Assembly: GCF_001591405.1 (NCBI RefSeq)
Contig: NZ_BCUV01000007.1
Coordinates: 1,178,001 to 1,242,000 of the forward strand
DNA from: Janibacter terrae NBRC 107853
Lineage (GTDB): Bacteria; Actinomycetota; Actinomycetes; Actinomycetales; Dermatophilaceae
DNA length: 64,000 bases
Direction of reading: 5' to 3'
Below, one piece after another: positions 17,219 through 25,100 of this stretch. Positions within the stretch are counted from its first letter, which is position 1, and each line of letters starts with the position of its first letter. The position numbers were made by a program, and so were the translations under genes. The notes beneath the pieces are model-generated. The model had not been told where the DNA came from, made no database searches, and was given only the letters and a program-made list of their open reading frames with translations.

Positions 17219-17661
17219 GCGAATTCGTCGCGAGGGTCGAGACCGACCTGGCGCCCGCGGTCGCATGGGACCGGATCTGGGACCTCGACCGCCACACGAC
17301 GGTCATCCCCTTCACCCGCGTCGCGCTCGACCCGCCGGCGACCGCCCTCGCGGTGGGGGCCGGGTTCACCGGCCGCACCGCGCTCGGTCGGCTCGGTTTC
17401 GACGACACGATGCGGATCGAGGAGTGGCGCCCACCCACGGTCGCCGAGCCCGGGCGTGCGGTGGTCGTGAAGACCGGCCGGTTGCTCGGCGGGCGCATCG
17501 AGGTGGACGTCGTTCCTGCAGGGTCGGGCGGCACGCGGATCACCTGGCGCCAGCAGGTGGCACTGCCGTGGCTGCCCCGGCCGCTGCGTCGCCTGGAGTG
17601 GCTCGCCGCCCGCGTGGCGGCCCCCGGCTACCGCCGGGTGCTGCGGACCTTGCTGGGCTGA
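17215..17661 (+). CDS. SRPBCC-family protein
   Basis: 148 residues, START/polyketide-cyclase-like fold: strand pattern FVARVETDLAPAVAWDRIWD, FTGRTALGRLGFDDTMRI, GGTRITWRQQVALPWLP and a long C-terminal helix. These proteins bind hydrophobic ligands in a deep cavity. The ATG overlaps the upstream stop (ATGA). Ligand unknown. Confidence 0.75.
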   Translation: MSEFVARVETDLAPAVAWDRIWDLDRHTTVIPFTRVALDPPATALAVGAGFTGRTALGRLGFDDTMRIEEWRPPTVAEPGRAVVVKTGRLLGGRIEVDVVPAGSGGTRITWRQQVALPWLPRPLRRLEWLAARVAAPGYRRVLRTLLG

Positions 17662-17710
17662 CCCACCCGGCGGGGGAGCGGCGCTGTGATCGCGTGCACG
17701 AAGGGTCGTC

Positions 17711-17751
17711 CTGGTGCACGAGGTGGTCAGATCTGCCACGAGATGCACCAG
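17711..17751. terminator. inverted repeat between convergent genes
   Basis: CTGGTGCA (17711-17718) pairs with TGCACCAG (17744-17751), with an inner GGTGG/CCAC pairing. It lies between the SRPBCC gene and hrpB, which converge, and ends three bases before the hrpB stop. Confidence 0.5.
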
Positions 17752-17753
17752 CA

Positions 17754-20261
17754 CTACCTCTTGTGCTCACGGCTCTTCGTCCGCGCGGTCGCCGGAGCGG
17801 TCCACGGGTCCTCCGGCCACGGGTGCCTGGGGTAGCGGCCGCGCATCTCCGCACGCACCTGGGCGTACGGGCCGGACCAGAAGCTCGCGAGGTCGTCGGT
17901 CACGGCGAGCGGGCGCCGGGCCGGTGAGAGCAGGTGGAAGAGCACGGGCACGCGCCCGTCGACCAGCCGCGGCGTCTCGGCCAGCCCGAAGCACTCCTGC
18001 AGCTTGACCGCGAGCACCGGTGCGGCAGCGGCCTCGTCGTGCGGCGGCCAGGTGACGGCGGCGGTCGACCCGCTGGGGACGGCGAGGCGCTCGGGGGCGA
18101 GATCGTCCAGCCGGGCCGCCTCGGGCCAGGGCAGCAGCCGCCGGAGCGGGTCGGTCAGGTCGATCCGTCCGATCGGCGTCCCCCCGGCGATGCGGTGCAG
18201 CTCGGGACCGAGCCACTCCTCGATGCGGGACGTCAGGGCGTCGTCGGACACGTCCGGCCACGGGTCGCCGAGGTGGTGGTGCAGGGAGGAGAGGCGTCGT
18301 CGCAGCACATCGGCCGACGGGGACCAGGTGAGCAGGCCGAGACCCTGCGTGGTCAGGGCGCGCGCCACGGCCCGGGCGCCGGTCGCCGGGTCGGCGCGGA
18401 CGGGGGTGGAGCTGAGCTCGATGGCCCCGATGGCGTCGACCTCGCGGGCGGTGACCCTCCCTTCGCCCAGGTCGGCGCGGACCTCGCGGACGCGCAGCCC
18501 TGCCCCGGCGGTCTCGGCCTCGTCGCGGGCGAGCCCGGCGGCGAGGCGGATGACGGCGCCGGTCCCTGCCGCGACCCGGCCGTCGGCGCGGGCCACGTCG
18601 GCGACGACGATCCACTCGTGATGACGAAGGGGGCTCCCCGCCGGCAGCGCAGCGCGCGTCCCGGAGGCGAGCAGGTAGGTCGGCCCGTCACCCACCCGGC
18701 GGGCGATGCGGCCGGGGTGGGCGAGCGCCGCGACGAGGCCGACGGGGTCGGACGTGGTCTCCCTGCCTCCGGAGGGGGCGAGGCGGGTCAGCCGCTCGAC
18801 CTCCCTCCGCCAGCGACCGGGCTCGCGGGCGCGCCCCGAGCGCAGCTCCGCGACGAGGCGGTCCAGGTCGCCGTCCTCGCTGCGCAGGTCGTCGGATAGG
18901 GCGGCGACGACCTCGGCCGCAGCGGTCGTCCCCACGAGCCGGGCACCGTCGAGCAGCGCCCGGGCCAGGCGCGGGTCGGCCGGGACGCGGGCCGCAGCCT
19001 CACCGTCCGGCGTGATCCGGCCGTCGTCGTCGACGAGACCGAGGCCGCGCAGGGTGGCCTCGGCGGCGGTGGTCGCGGCGACCGGTGGGGGCGTGAGGAG
19101 CGGCAGGCCCTCCGCCCGGGGCGACCCCCATGCCGCGAGGGTGAGCGCGGGGCCGGTGAGGTCGGCGGTCGCGATCTCGGGCGTGACGTGCTCGGGCGCC
19201 CGCGACCACGCCGACGCCTCGATCAGCCGGACGGCGCGCCCCGGGCCGAGCCGCGCGGCCCGACCCGCGCGCTGGGTCATCGACGCCCGAGAGGCCTGCA
19301 CCGTGACGAGGCCGGACATGTCACGGGCCGCGTCGCGACGGGGCTCGCGCGACAGGCACGCGTCGACGACCAGCCGCACGCCGGGGACGGTGAGCGAGGA
19401 CTCGGCGAGGTCGGTGGAGACGATGATTCGCGACGAATCACCCTGACCCTCCCCAGTCGCCCGGTCCTGCTCGCGGGGGGCGAGACGACCGTGGAGGGGC
19501 AGGACCTCGGCCCCCGGGACGAGGCCGCGCACCTGCTCGACGACCCGGTCGACGTCGCGGACGCCCGGGACGAAGACGAGGGTGTCGCCCCCTTCGTCAT
19601 GGTGGTGGGCGGTCGCCGCGGCGACGTGGTCGAGGAACTCCCGCGTCACCCCGCGCGCGTCGGTCCGGGGGCCGGTGGCGGGCGCCCACACGACGTCGAG
19701 CGGGTGGAGGGCACCCTCGCTGTCGACGACCGGGGCGTCGTCGAGCAGGCGGGCGATGGCCGGCGCGTCGAGGGTCGCCGACATCGCGACGAGCGGCAGC
19801 TCCCGCAGCTGACGGACCTCGGCGAGCATCCCGAGCAGCAGGTCGCCCTCGAGCCCTCGCTCGTGGACCTCGTCGAGGACGACCGCGGCGGTTCCGGTCA
19901 GCTCGGGGTCGGCGAGGAGCCGGCGGAGGAGGACACCCGGCGTGACGAACTCGATCCTCGTCCCGGCCTGCACGTGGCGCTCGCCGCGGACGGTGTAGCC
20001 GACCAGCCCCCCGAGCGGTGTGCCGGTGAGGTGGGCGAGGCGCCGGGCGGCCGAGCGCACGGTCACCCGGCGCGGGCCGGTGACGACGACGCGACCGGTG
20101 ACGTGGGTGGCTACGAGCGGCGGTGCGAGGGTGGTCTTGCCGGAGCCGGGTGGGGCCTGGACGACGGCGACCCCGCGCTCCTCGACCGCTGCGCGCAGGT
20201 CACCCAGCGCCTCGGCGAAGGGGAGCCCCGCACCGATGGCCGGCAGGTCGAGGTCGGTCAT
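17754..20261 (-). CDS. hrpB: ATP-dependent RNA helicase HrpB
   Basis: 835 residues, full-length for HrpB. DEAH/DExH helicase core: Walker A APPGSGKTT (36-44), motif II DEVH (130-133), SATLDAPAIARLL, then the helicase C domain with STDLAESSLTVPGV and QRAGRAARLGPG, helicase-associated domain, and the HrpB C-terminal domain (LHRIAGG, CFGLAETPRLVDGRVPVLFHLLSPA and the final Trp-rich RYPRHPWPEDPW). Cytosolic RNA helicase of poorly known role in bacteria. Start at ATG 20261. Upstream terminator at 20291-20324 isolates it from the next gene. Confidence 0.93.
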   Translation of the reverse strand: MTDLDLPAIGAGLPFAEALGDLRAAVEERGVAVVQAPPGSGKTTLAPPLVATHVTGRVVVTGPRRVTVRSAARRLAHLTGTPLGGLVGYTVRGERHVQAGTRIEFVTPGVLLRRLLADPELTGTAAVVLDEVHERGLEGDLLLGMLAEVRQLRELPLVAMSATLDAPAIARLLDDAPVVDSEGALHPLDVVWAPATGPRTDARGVTREFLDHVAAATAHHHDEGGDTLVFVPGVRDVDRVVEQVRGLVPGAEVLPLHGRLAPREQDRATGEGQGDSSRIIVSTDLAESSLTVPGVRLVVDACLSREPRRDAARDMSGLVTVQASRASMTQRAGRAARLGPGRAVRLIEASAWSRAPEHVTPEIATADLTGPALTLAAWGSPRAEGLPLLTPPPVAATTAAEATLRGLGLVDDDGRITPDGEAAARVPADPRLARALLDGARLVGTTAAAEVVAALSDDLRSEDGDLDRLVAELRSGRAREPGRWRREVERLTRLAPSGGRETTSDPVGLVAALAHPGRIARRVGDGPTYLLASGTRAALPAGSPLRHHEWIVVADVARADGRVAAGTGAVIRLAAGLARDEAETAGAGLRVREVRADLGEGRVTAREVDAIGAIELSSTPVRADPATGARAVARALTTQGLGLLTWSPSADVLRRRLSSLHHHLGDPWPDVSDDALTSRIEEWLGPELHRIAGGTPIGRIDLTDPLRRLLPWPEAARLDDLAPERLAVPSGSTAAVTWPPHDEAAAAPVLAVKLQECFGLAETPRLVDGRVPVLFHLLSPARRPLAVTDDLASFWSGPYAQVRAEMRGRYPRHPWPEDPWTAPATARTKSREHKR

Positions 20262-20290
20262 GCACCGAGCCTCGCACGAGCGGGGACGCG

Positions 20291-20324
20291 GAAGGGCCGG
20301 CCCCGGGGTGGGGGCCGGCCCTTC
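20291..20324. terminator. perfect 14-bp hairpin terminator
   Basis: GAAGGGCCGGCCCC (20291-20304) and GGGGCCGGCCCTTC (20311-20324) with a six-base loop. Downstream of the membrane-protein gene at 20344 on the minus strand. The right arm continues into CCCTTCG. Confidence 0.8.
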
Positions 20325-20343
20325 GCAGGGTGCGCTGGTCGGG

Positions 20344-20763
20344 TCAGGCGACCGTGGGCGCCTCGGTGGCGCGGCCGCGCAGGCCCAGGCCACCGAAGAT
20401 CATCCCGAGGCCCACACCCATGGCCATCGTGGCGACACCGAAGGCGACGACCGAGGTGAAGAGGGAGGCCCGCAGGAAGGAGGCGGACATCGCGACCTCG
20501 CGCAGCGGGTCCTCACGGCCGAGCTCGGCGTAGGTCTTGCCCTCGGTCAGGGCCAGGGCGTGCTTGTCGATGATCTGGGCCTGGGCGTAGGCGGAGAACG
20601 GGCCGTTCACGTCGTCGCCGGCGAGGAAGGCGGCGTCGTCCGCGACGGTGATGTTGGCGTTGCTCAGCTCCTGGCTCGTCATCACGTACGTGCCTGCACC
20701 GGCGATGATGAAGACGGCGCCGAGGATCATCAGGAGGGTGCTCATGGTGCGGCTGCTGCGCAT
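20344..20763 (-). CDS. two-helix membrane protein (often mislabelled LigA)
   Basis: 139 residues: basic N-terminus, helix (LLMILGAVFIIAGAGTYVM), a central extracytoplasmic domain (SQELSNANITVADDAAFLAG...AYAQAQIIDKHAL), and a C-terminal helix (LFTSVVAFGVATMAMGVGLG). I believe relatives are sometimes labelled aromatic ring-opening dioxygenase LigA, but nothing here resembles that enzyme. Start at ATG 20763 with AAAGG upstream; ATG 20745 is an alternative. Its promoter carries a BlaI/CopY-like operator, suggesting control by an antibiotic- or metal-responsive repressor encoded elsewhere. Confidence 0.75.
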   Translation of the reverse strand: MRSSRTMSTLLMILGAVFIIAGAGTYVMTSQELSNANITVADDAAFLAGDDVNGPFSAYAQAQIIDKHALALTEGKTYAELGREDPLREVAMSASFLRASLFTSVVAFGVATMAMGVGLGMIFGGLGLRGRATEAPTVA

Positions 20764-20856
20764 GGCGGAGTGCCTTTCTGGGTCGTTCGAGGGGTCCCGA
20801 GAAGGAGGTGTGGCAGGGAGCCTGCGGCGCGTCCATCGCGGAGGATGACACTTCAA

Positions 20857-20886
20857 ATACTACTGGGTGTAGTACATGGCTGGCAA
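20857..20886 (-). promoter_or_regulatory. promoter with BlaI/CopY-like operator
   Basis: Minus strand: -35 TTGCCA (20881-20886), 18-base spacer, -10 TAGTAT (20857-20862). The inverted repeat TACTAC-N5-GTAGTA (20858-20874) covers the -10 and half of the spacer. TACTAC/GTAGTA arms are the known half-site type of BlaI/MecI repressors. The likely target gene starts about 90 bases downstream at 20763. Confidence 0.6.
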
Positions 20887-21035
20887 AGCGAGGGAGCTCC
20901 CCTTCGCGCTGCGGATCAGACGGTGGGAGGGACGCGGCCGGTCGGGCTCAGGCGCGTCGTCACGGAGCGAAGGGGGTGGGCCAGGCCAGCGCCCCCACCG
21001 GCACCCGCAGATCCTCGCACCGGCCGCGACCGTTC

Positions 21036-21063
21036 GTCTGCATTGCCCTAGGGGAATGCAGAC
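21036..21063. terminator. 28-base hairpin after the SDR-DUF1697 operon
   Basis: GTCTGCATT-G-CCCTAGGG-G-AATGCAGAC: perfect except one internal G/G pair. Located 35 bases after the stop at 21098 (minus strand); a terminator is the simplest reading, an operator is also possible because of the perfect symmetry. Confidence 0.6.
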
Positions 21064-21097
21064 CGGCAGTCATGGGGCGCGCGGGACGAAGGGGGGA

Positions 21098-21646
21098 TCA
21101 GGGCGCGGCGAGTCGGGTGACGATGCGCTGGACCGTGAGCCAGGTGCGGGTGGTGATGTCCTTGCCGTAGGTCCGGTCGAGCCAGCGCATGAAGTCCGGG
21201 GTCCGCCCCGGCTCCCCGTTGTCGATGACGGCCAGGAAGGCGCGCGCCTCCTCGTCGAAGCCGACGACCCGCACGAGCGGGTCCGGGTCGTCCGGGATCG
21301 TGCTCGGGGGCTCGTGCCCGTCCTTGAGGAAGGTCGCGACGAGGTAGGTCCGGCGGCCGTGCACCAGCCCGTCGAAGGGGTCGCGCGCCAGGAGCGCCTG
21401 CAGCTCGCCGAGCTCGCGGATGATCGTGCCCCCACCGATGCCGAGGTCGTCGACGAGCGCCTGCTGGATCGTCCGCTCGAGCTCGGGCACGTCGGCCTGC
21501 TCGCTGCGGAAGAGGATGTTGCCGCTCGCCAGCACCGACTCGACGCGCTCGTGGCCGAGGCGCTCGACGACGGCGCGCAGCTGGGCGTTGGAGTTGTTGG
21601 GCAGCGAGGGGGCGATCCCGCGGAGCAGCGCGACGTAGCGCCTCAT
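21098..21646 (-). CDS. DUF1697 protein
   Basis: 182 residues beginning MRRYVALLRGIAPSLPNNSN, matching the DUF1697 family start (YVALLRGINVGG in many members), with SVLASGNILFRSE and a C-terminal RTYGKDITTRTWLTVQRI. Function unknown. ATG overlaps the SDR stop (ATGA). Confidence 0.85.
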   Translation of the reverse strand: MRRYVALLRGIAPSLPNNSNAQLRAVVERLGHERVESVLASGNILFRSEQADVPELERTIQQALVDDLGIGGGTIIRELGELQALLARDPFDGLVHGRRTYLVATFLKDGHEPPSTIPDDPDPLVRVVGFDEEARAFLAVIDNGEPGRTPDFMRWLDRTYGKDITTRTWLTVQRIVTRLAAP

Positions 21647-22410
21647 GGCCGCAGGTGGGAGGCGCCGTTGAGGTCGAGCGTCGCGCCGGACGCCCAGACC
21701 GCCTCCGGCGAGGCGAGCCAGAGCACCGCGGAGGCGACCTCCTCGGGACGACCGACACGACCGAAGGGGGAGCCCGCCCGGATCTCGTCCCCGGCCGGGG
21801 AGGCGAGTCGGTCCGCGACCCGTTCGGTCTCGACGAACCCGGGTGCGACGGTCGCGACCGCGATGTCGTGCGGCGCCAGGGCCACGGCGAGCGAGGCGTC
21901 CATCGCGTGCAGCGCGGCCTTGCTCGCGGCGTACGCGGGGAACTCGGGCTCGCCCTTGTGCACCCCCCGCGTCCCGATGGAGATCACCCGGCCCGGCAGC
22001 CCGAGCTCGACGAGCCGGGAGGTCATCGCGTGCGTGACGATCGCGGTGCCGAGCGTGTTGATGCGCAGGTAGGCCTCCCAACGCTGCCGCCAGGCCGCGG
22101 GGTCCGTCGTCGCGGGTGGGTGCGCGAGCCCGGCGTCGGTGGCGATGCCCGCGTTGTTGACGAGCACGGTGACCGGTCCGCCGAGAGCCTCCTCGGCCTG
22201 CGCTGGCAGCGCTCCCGCCTCGGCCGCGTCGCCGAGGTCCGCGACGAGCAGGGCGTGGCCGGTGCCCGCGAGTGAGGCGCGGGTGGCCTCCCCTTCGTCC
22301 ACCGCGGAGCGCACGTGGACCGCGACCCGATCACCCCGCTCCGCGAAGGCCTGCGCCACCGCACGGCCGATGCCGCGGGAGGCTCCGGTGACGAGGACGT
22401 GGCGGCTCAT
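21643..22410 (-). CDS. short-chain dehydrogenase/reductase (SDR)
   Basis: 255 residues, classical SDR: cofactor motif TGASRGIG (8-15), NNAG (about 87-90), catalytic region with ISIGTRG and YAASK, and C-terminal SGATLDLNG. NAD(P)H-dependent oxidation or reduction of an unknown alcohol/ketone. The Ser usually found before the Tyr-Lys pair is in SIGTRGVHKG. Translationally coupled to the DUF1697 gene. Confidence 0.87.
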   Translation of the reverse strand: MSRHVLVTGASRGIGRAVAQAFAERGDRVAVHVRSAVDEGEATRASLAGTGHALLVADLGDAAEAGALPAQAEEALGGPVTVLVNNAGIATDAGLAHPPATTDPAAWRQRWEAYLRINTLGTAIVTHAMTSRLVELGLPGRVISIGTRGVHKGEPEFPAYAASKAALHAMDASLAVALAPHDIAVATVAPGFVETERVADRLASPAGDEIRAGSPFGRVGRPEEVASAVLWLASPEAVWASGATLDLNGASHLRP

Positions 22411-22497
22411 GGCGGTACCCTACGACCCGCCCGGTCCCGCAGGAATGGGTCGCCGCGGGACGGGTAGGGGAGCGGCAACCAGCGAGAGGAGTGCGCC

Positions 22498-22719
22498 ATG
22501 AGCCAGCAAGCGGACGGCGGCGACGAGGGCGGTCAGGTCTCGGAGACGAGCAACCTGCGCGACACCGACGTGGACGAGGCCTACCAGCAGAGCGAAGGGG
22601 TCCCGCCGTCGGCCGACGCCCCGCAGGAGGACCAGTCGGCGAAGGAGGCCGAGGTCTCCCCCGAGCACGGCGACGTCGACGAGTCCGTCGACCACGGCGT
22701 GGGCAGGGACACCGAGTGA
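22498..22719 (+). CDS. small acidic, probably disordered protein
   Basis: 73 residues with no hydrophobic core: rich in Asp, Glu, Gln, Ser, Gly. AGAGGAG before the ATG at 22498 is a good ribosome site, and the stop overlaps the GTG of the next gene, so it is a real first member of the operon. No family recognised. It could be a regulator or chaperone for the iron enzyme that follows; that is only suggested by position. Confidence 0.65.
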   Translation: MSQQADGGDEGGQVSETSNLRDTDVDEAYQQSEGVPPSADAPQEDQSAKEAEVSPEHGDVDESVDHGVGRDTE

Positions 22720-23711
22720 GCGCACCCCTGCCCGGGCCGCGCGGCCCGGTGAGCGAGCACGTGCTGGAGGTCCTGCAGGGCCGTCCGGCCGGCCCCGGTC
22801 CGGCGCCTGGCAGCGCCGGGGTGGACGTCTTGGGGGACGACGACGTGCAGCTGGCGCTGTGGTTGCTGCTCGAGCTGCACCACCGCGGTCTCGAGGGCGT
22901 CGACCCAAGCCTGGAAGGGGACCCCGAGGTCCTGCGGCTGCGGCGCGGTCTCGAGGACGCCCACCTGGCGGCCCTGCGGGAGCTCACCCGAGAGCGGCTC
23001 GCGCGCGTCGACGACGGTGCCGACCTCGCGGACCAGATCGCCGCCCTGCTCGCCGACGACGACGGGCCCTCGCTCGCGGACTTCCTGGCACGTCGGGCCG
23101 ACGTCGACCAGGTCCACGAGTTCCTGCGGCAGCGCAGCATCTACCACCTGGCCGAGTCGGACCCGCACGCCTTCGTCGTGCCGCGGCTGGACGGGCCGGC
23201 CAAGGTCGCGCTCGCCGAGCTGCAGTACGACGAGTTCGGCGCCGGGCGCCCGGCGCGTCTGCACTCGCTGCTCTTCGCGCAGGCGCTGCAGGCCTGCGGC
23301 CTGGACCCCACCTACGGCGCGTACCTCGACGAGGCCCGCGCGAGCACCCTGGCCGTCAACACCACGATGCTCGTGCTCGGCCTCTCCCGGCGCTGGCGTG
23401 GGGCAGCGATGGGCCACCTCGCGGCCTTCGAGTCCACGAGCTCCGTGCCCTGCCGTCGCATCGCCGCCGGCGCCCGGCGCCTCGGCCTGCCCGACGAGGT
23501 CGAGGCGTACTACGACGAGCACGTGGAGGCGGACGCCGTGCACGAGCAGCTGGCCATCCGCAGCATCTGCGTGCCGCTCGTCGACGCGGAGCCGGAGCTG
23601 CGTGAGGACGTGCTCTTCGGCGTCGCGGCGTGCCTGGAGCTCGACGCGCTCGCGGCGCGCGAGCAGCTGGAGCTGTGGCGCGCCGGCAGCGTCGCCGAGG
23701 TCTCGGCGTGA
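22716..23711 (+). CDS. haem-oxygenase-like iron-containing redox enzyme
   Basis: 331 residues, helical. Candidate metal ligands of the haem-oxygenase-like diiron oxidase superfamily are visible: ELHHRGLEG near the N-terminus, EFLRQRSIYHLAESDPHAF, QYDEFGAGRPARLHS and YYDEHVEADAVHEQLA near residue 270. I would place it in the family annotated iron-containing redox enzyme. The GTG start overlaps the upstream stop and the stop overlaps the CDGSH gene. Substrate unknown; an oxygen-dependent tailoring or radical-type oxidation is typical of the superfamily. Confidence 0.75.
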   Translation: MSAPLPGPRGPVSEHVLEVLQGRPAGPGPAPGSAGVDVLGDDDVQLALWLLLELHHRGLEGVDPSLEGDPEVLRLRRGLEDAHLAALRELTRERLARVDDGADLADQIAALLADDDGPSLADFLARRADVDQVHEFLRQRSIYHLAESDPHAFVVPRLDGPAKVALAELQYDEFGAGRPARLHSLLFAQALQACGLDPTYGAYLDEARASTLAVNTTMLVLGLSRRWRGAAMGHLAAFESTSSVPCRRIAAGARRLGLPDEVEAYYDEHVEADAVHEQLAIRSICVPLVDAEPELREDVLFGVAACLELDALAAREQLELWRAGSVAEVSA

Positions 23712-23914
23712 GGCCCGCGCGGGCCGAGGTGTCCGTGGAGCGCTGCCCCGGCGGGCCGCTCCTCGTGCGGGGGGCCGAGGTCGTGCGGGATGCCTCCGGC
23801 GTCGAGCACGAGGTCACCCGGCCGGTCGTCGCCGTGTGCGCCTGCGGCATGAGTGGCCGGGCGCCGTGGTGCGACGGCACGCACAAGGTCGTCGCGGCGA
23901 AGGGAGGTCGCTGA
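23708..23914 (+). CDS. CDGSH iron-sulfur domain protein
   Basis: 68 residues with a complete CDGSH signature: C44-A-C46, Ser49, Pro53, then C55-D-G-T-H59, which bind a [2Fe-2S] cluster with three Cys and one His. Small soluble redox or electron-transfer protein. Located between the iron enzyme and the methyltransferase with overlapping starts and stops, making it the likely electron donor or cluster source for its upstream neighbour (inference). Confidence 0.92.
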   Translation: MRPARAEVSVERCPGGPLLVRGAEVVRDASGVEHEVTRPVVAVCACGMSGRAPWCDGTHKVVAAKGGR

Positions 23915-24543
23915 TGGCGCGCACCGCGTTCGCCTTCGCCGGGATGGATCTGGAGACGGACGAGCGGCTGCTCGAGCCCCGCGAGTGGACCCGGGCCCAG
24001 TCCGACTGGGCGTCGGAGCTGCTGCCGCACCTGCCCGAGGGCCCCGTCCTCGAGCTGTGCTCGGGAGCCGGCCACATCGGTCTGGGGGCGGTGCGCGGCT
24101 CCGCCCGGGTGCTCGTCGCCGTGGACCGCGAGGAGGTCGCGGCGGAGACGATCCGGGCCAACGCCGGGCGCGTCGGCATGGCTGATCGCGTCGAGGTGCG
24201 CTGCGGCGACCTGTCCGAGGTGGTCGCCCCCGGTGAGGTCTACCCGCTCGTCGTCGCCGACCCTCCCTGGGTGCCGCACGCGTCGATCGGCACCTATCCC
24301 CAGGACCCACCCGGGGCCATCGACGGTGGTGCCGACGGGCTCGACATCGCCCGGCAGTGCGTCGAGGTCATCGCCGCGCACCTCCACGCCGACGGCGCGG
24401 CGCTGCTGCAGCTCGGCACCGCGGAGCAGGCCCACGCGATCGAGCTGCCCGACGGCCTCGTGCTCACCGAGGTGCGCGAGTACCCCCGAGGGGTCGTGGC
24501 GTGCTTGCGTCGTCCCGGGCCGCCGGCAGGATCATCGCGATGA
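23914..24543 (+). CDS. SAM-dependent methyltransferase, HemK-like
   Basis: 209 residues. SAM-binding motif I VLELCSGAGHIGLGAV, acidic VAVDRE, and VVADPPWVPH, an (N/D)PPW-type motif of methyltransferases acting on amide or amino nitrogen (HemK/PrmC/MTQ2-like). Excellent GGGAGG ribosome site; the ATG shares one base with the CDGSH stop. The C-terminal 80 bases overlap the convergent GNAT gene. Substrate unknown. Confidence 0.82.
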   Translation: MARTAFAFAGMDLETDERLLEPREWTRAQSDWASELLPHLPEGPVLELCSGAGHIGLGAVRGSARVLVAVDREEVAAETIRANAGRVGMADRVEVRCGDLSEVVAPGEVYPLVVADPPWVPHASIGTYPQDPPGAIDGGADGLDIARQCVEVIAAHLHADGAALLQLGTAEQAHAIELPDGLVLTEVREYPRGVVACLRRPGPPAGSSR

Positions 24544-25054
24544 CGTCGGCGGCGTCGTCCGCGAGCCAGGACGGGCGGGTGGCGCCGACCTCGACCCACC
24601 CCCGGCGGCGGTAGTAGTCGACGGCCGCACCGCTGGAGACGACGTCGAGGCACGGCGCGAGCCCGCGCTCGTCGAGGTCGGCCAGGGCGGTGCGCATCAG
24701 CGCGGCCCCGACGCCGGTGCCGCGCGCGGCGCTGGAGGTGAAGTACACGCCGATCTCGCCGAGCCGCTCGGCGGGCAGGCCGTGGCCGTCGCTCCAGAGC
24801 CGGGCGAGCTCGGGCTCGTGGCCGTCGACGCGCACGGGGAGGACCGCGGCGTGGCCGACCGGTGCGCCGTCGACCTCGGCGGTCCAGGCCGAGAGCGTGC
24901 CGGACCGGGCGATGAAGTCCTCCGGCGGCATCGGCAGCGGTCGGCGGTGCGGGTAGCCGGACGCCACCTGCTGCTCGACGAGCGCACGCCCGAGGGCTGG
25001 GAGGTCGTCGTCACGGCGGGGTCGGATCAGCACGGTCACGGGGGCCATTGTCAT
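24464..25054 (-). CDS. GNAT-family N-acetyltransferase
   Basis: 196 residues. Acetyl-CoA-binding segment GVYFTSSAARGTGVGAALMRTAL matches motif A (RGxGxG/A), followed by YYRRRGWVEVG, the usual C-terminal GNAT turn. Acceptor unknown. Start at ATG 25054 or 25048, neither with a clear ribosome site. Its end overlaps the methyltransferase end on the other strand by 80 bases. Confidence 0.82.
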   Translation of the reverse strand: MTMAPVTVLIRPRRDDDLPALGRALVEQQVASGYPHRRPLPMPPEDFIARSGTLSAWTAEVDGAPVGHAAVLPVRVDGHEPELARLWSDGHGLPAERLGEIGVYFTSSAARGTGVGAALMRTALADLDERGLAPCLDVVSSGAAVDYYRRRGWVEVGATRPSWLADDAADVIAMILPAARDDASTPRPLGGTRAPR

Positions 25055-25100
25055 CGAGGGGACCGGCTCCGTGGGCCGGCGCCGACCGCCTCGGGACGGC

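Larger units (their letters stand above)
20764..21097. other. 334-base intergenic region
   Basis: No convincing gene. It holds, from left to right, the leader and operator-promoter of the gene ending at 20344, three CGAAGGG words (near 20900, 20969, 21088), a GC-rich imperfect hairpin around 20973-21000, and the strong hairpin at 21036-21063. The only open frames crossing it are antisense shadows of flanking genes. Confidence 0.7.

Noticed and set aside
20344-20763. Aromatic ring-opening dioxygenase LigA
   Set aside because: The protein has two membrane helices and none of the LigA/B metal ligands; the label does not fit the sequence.
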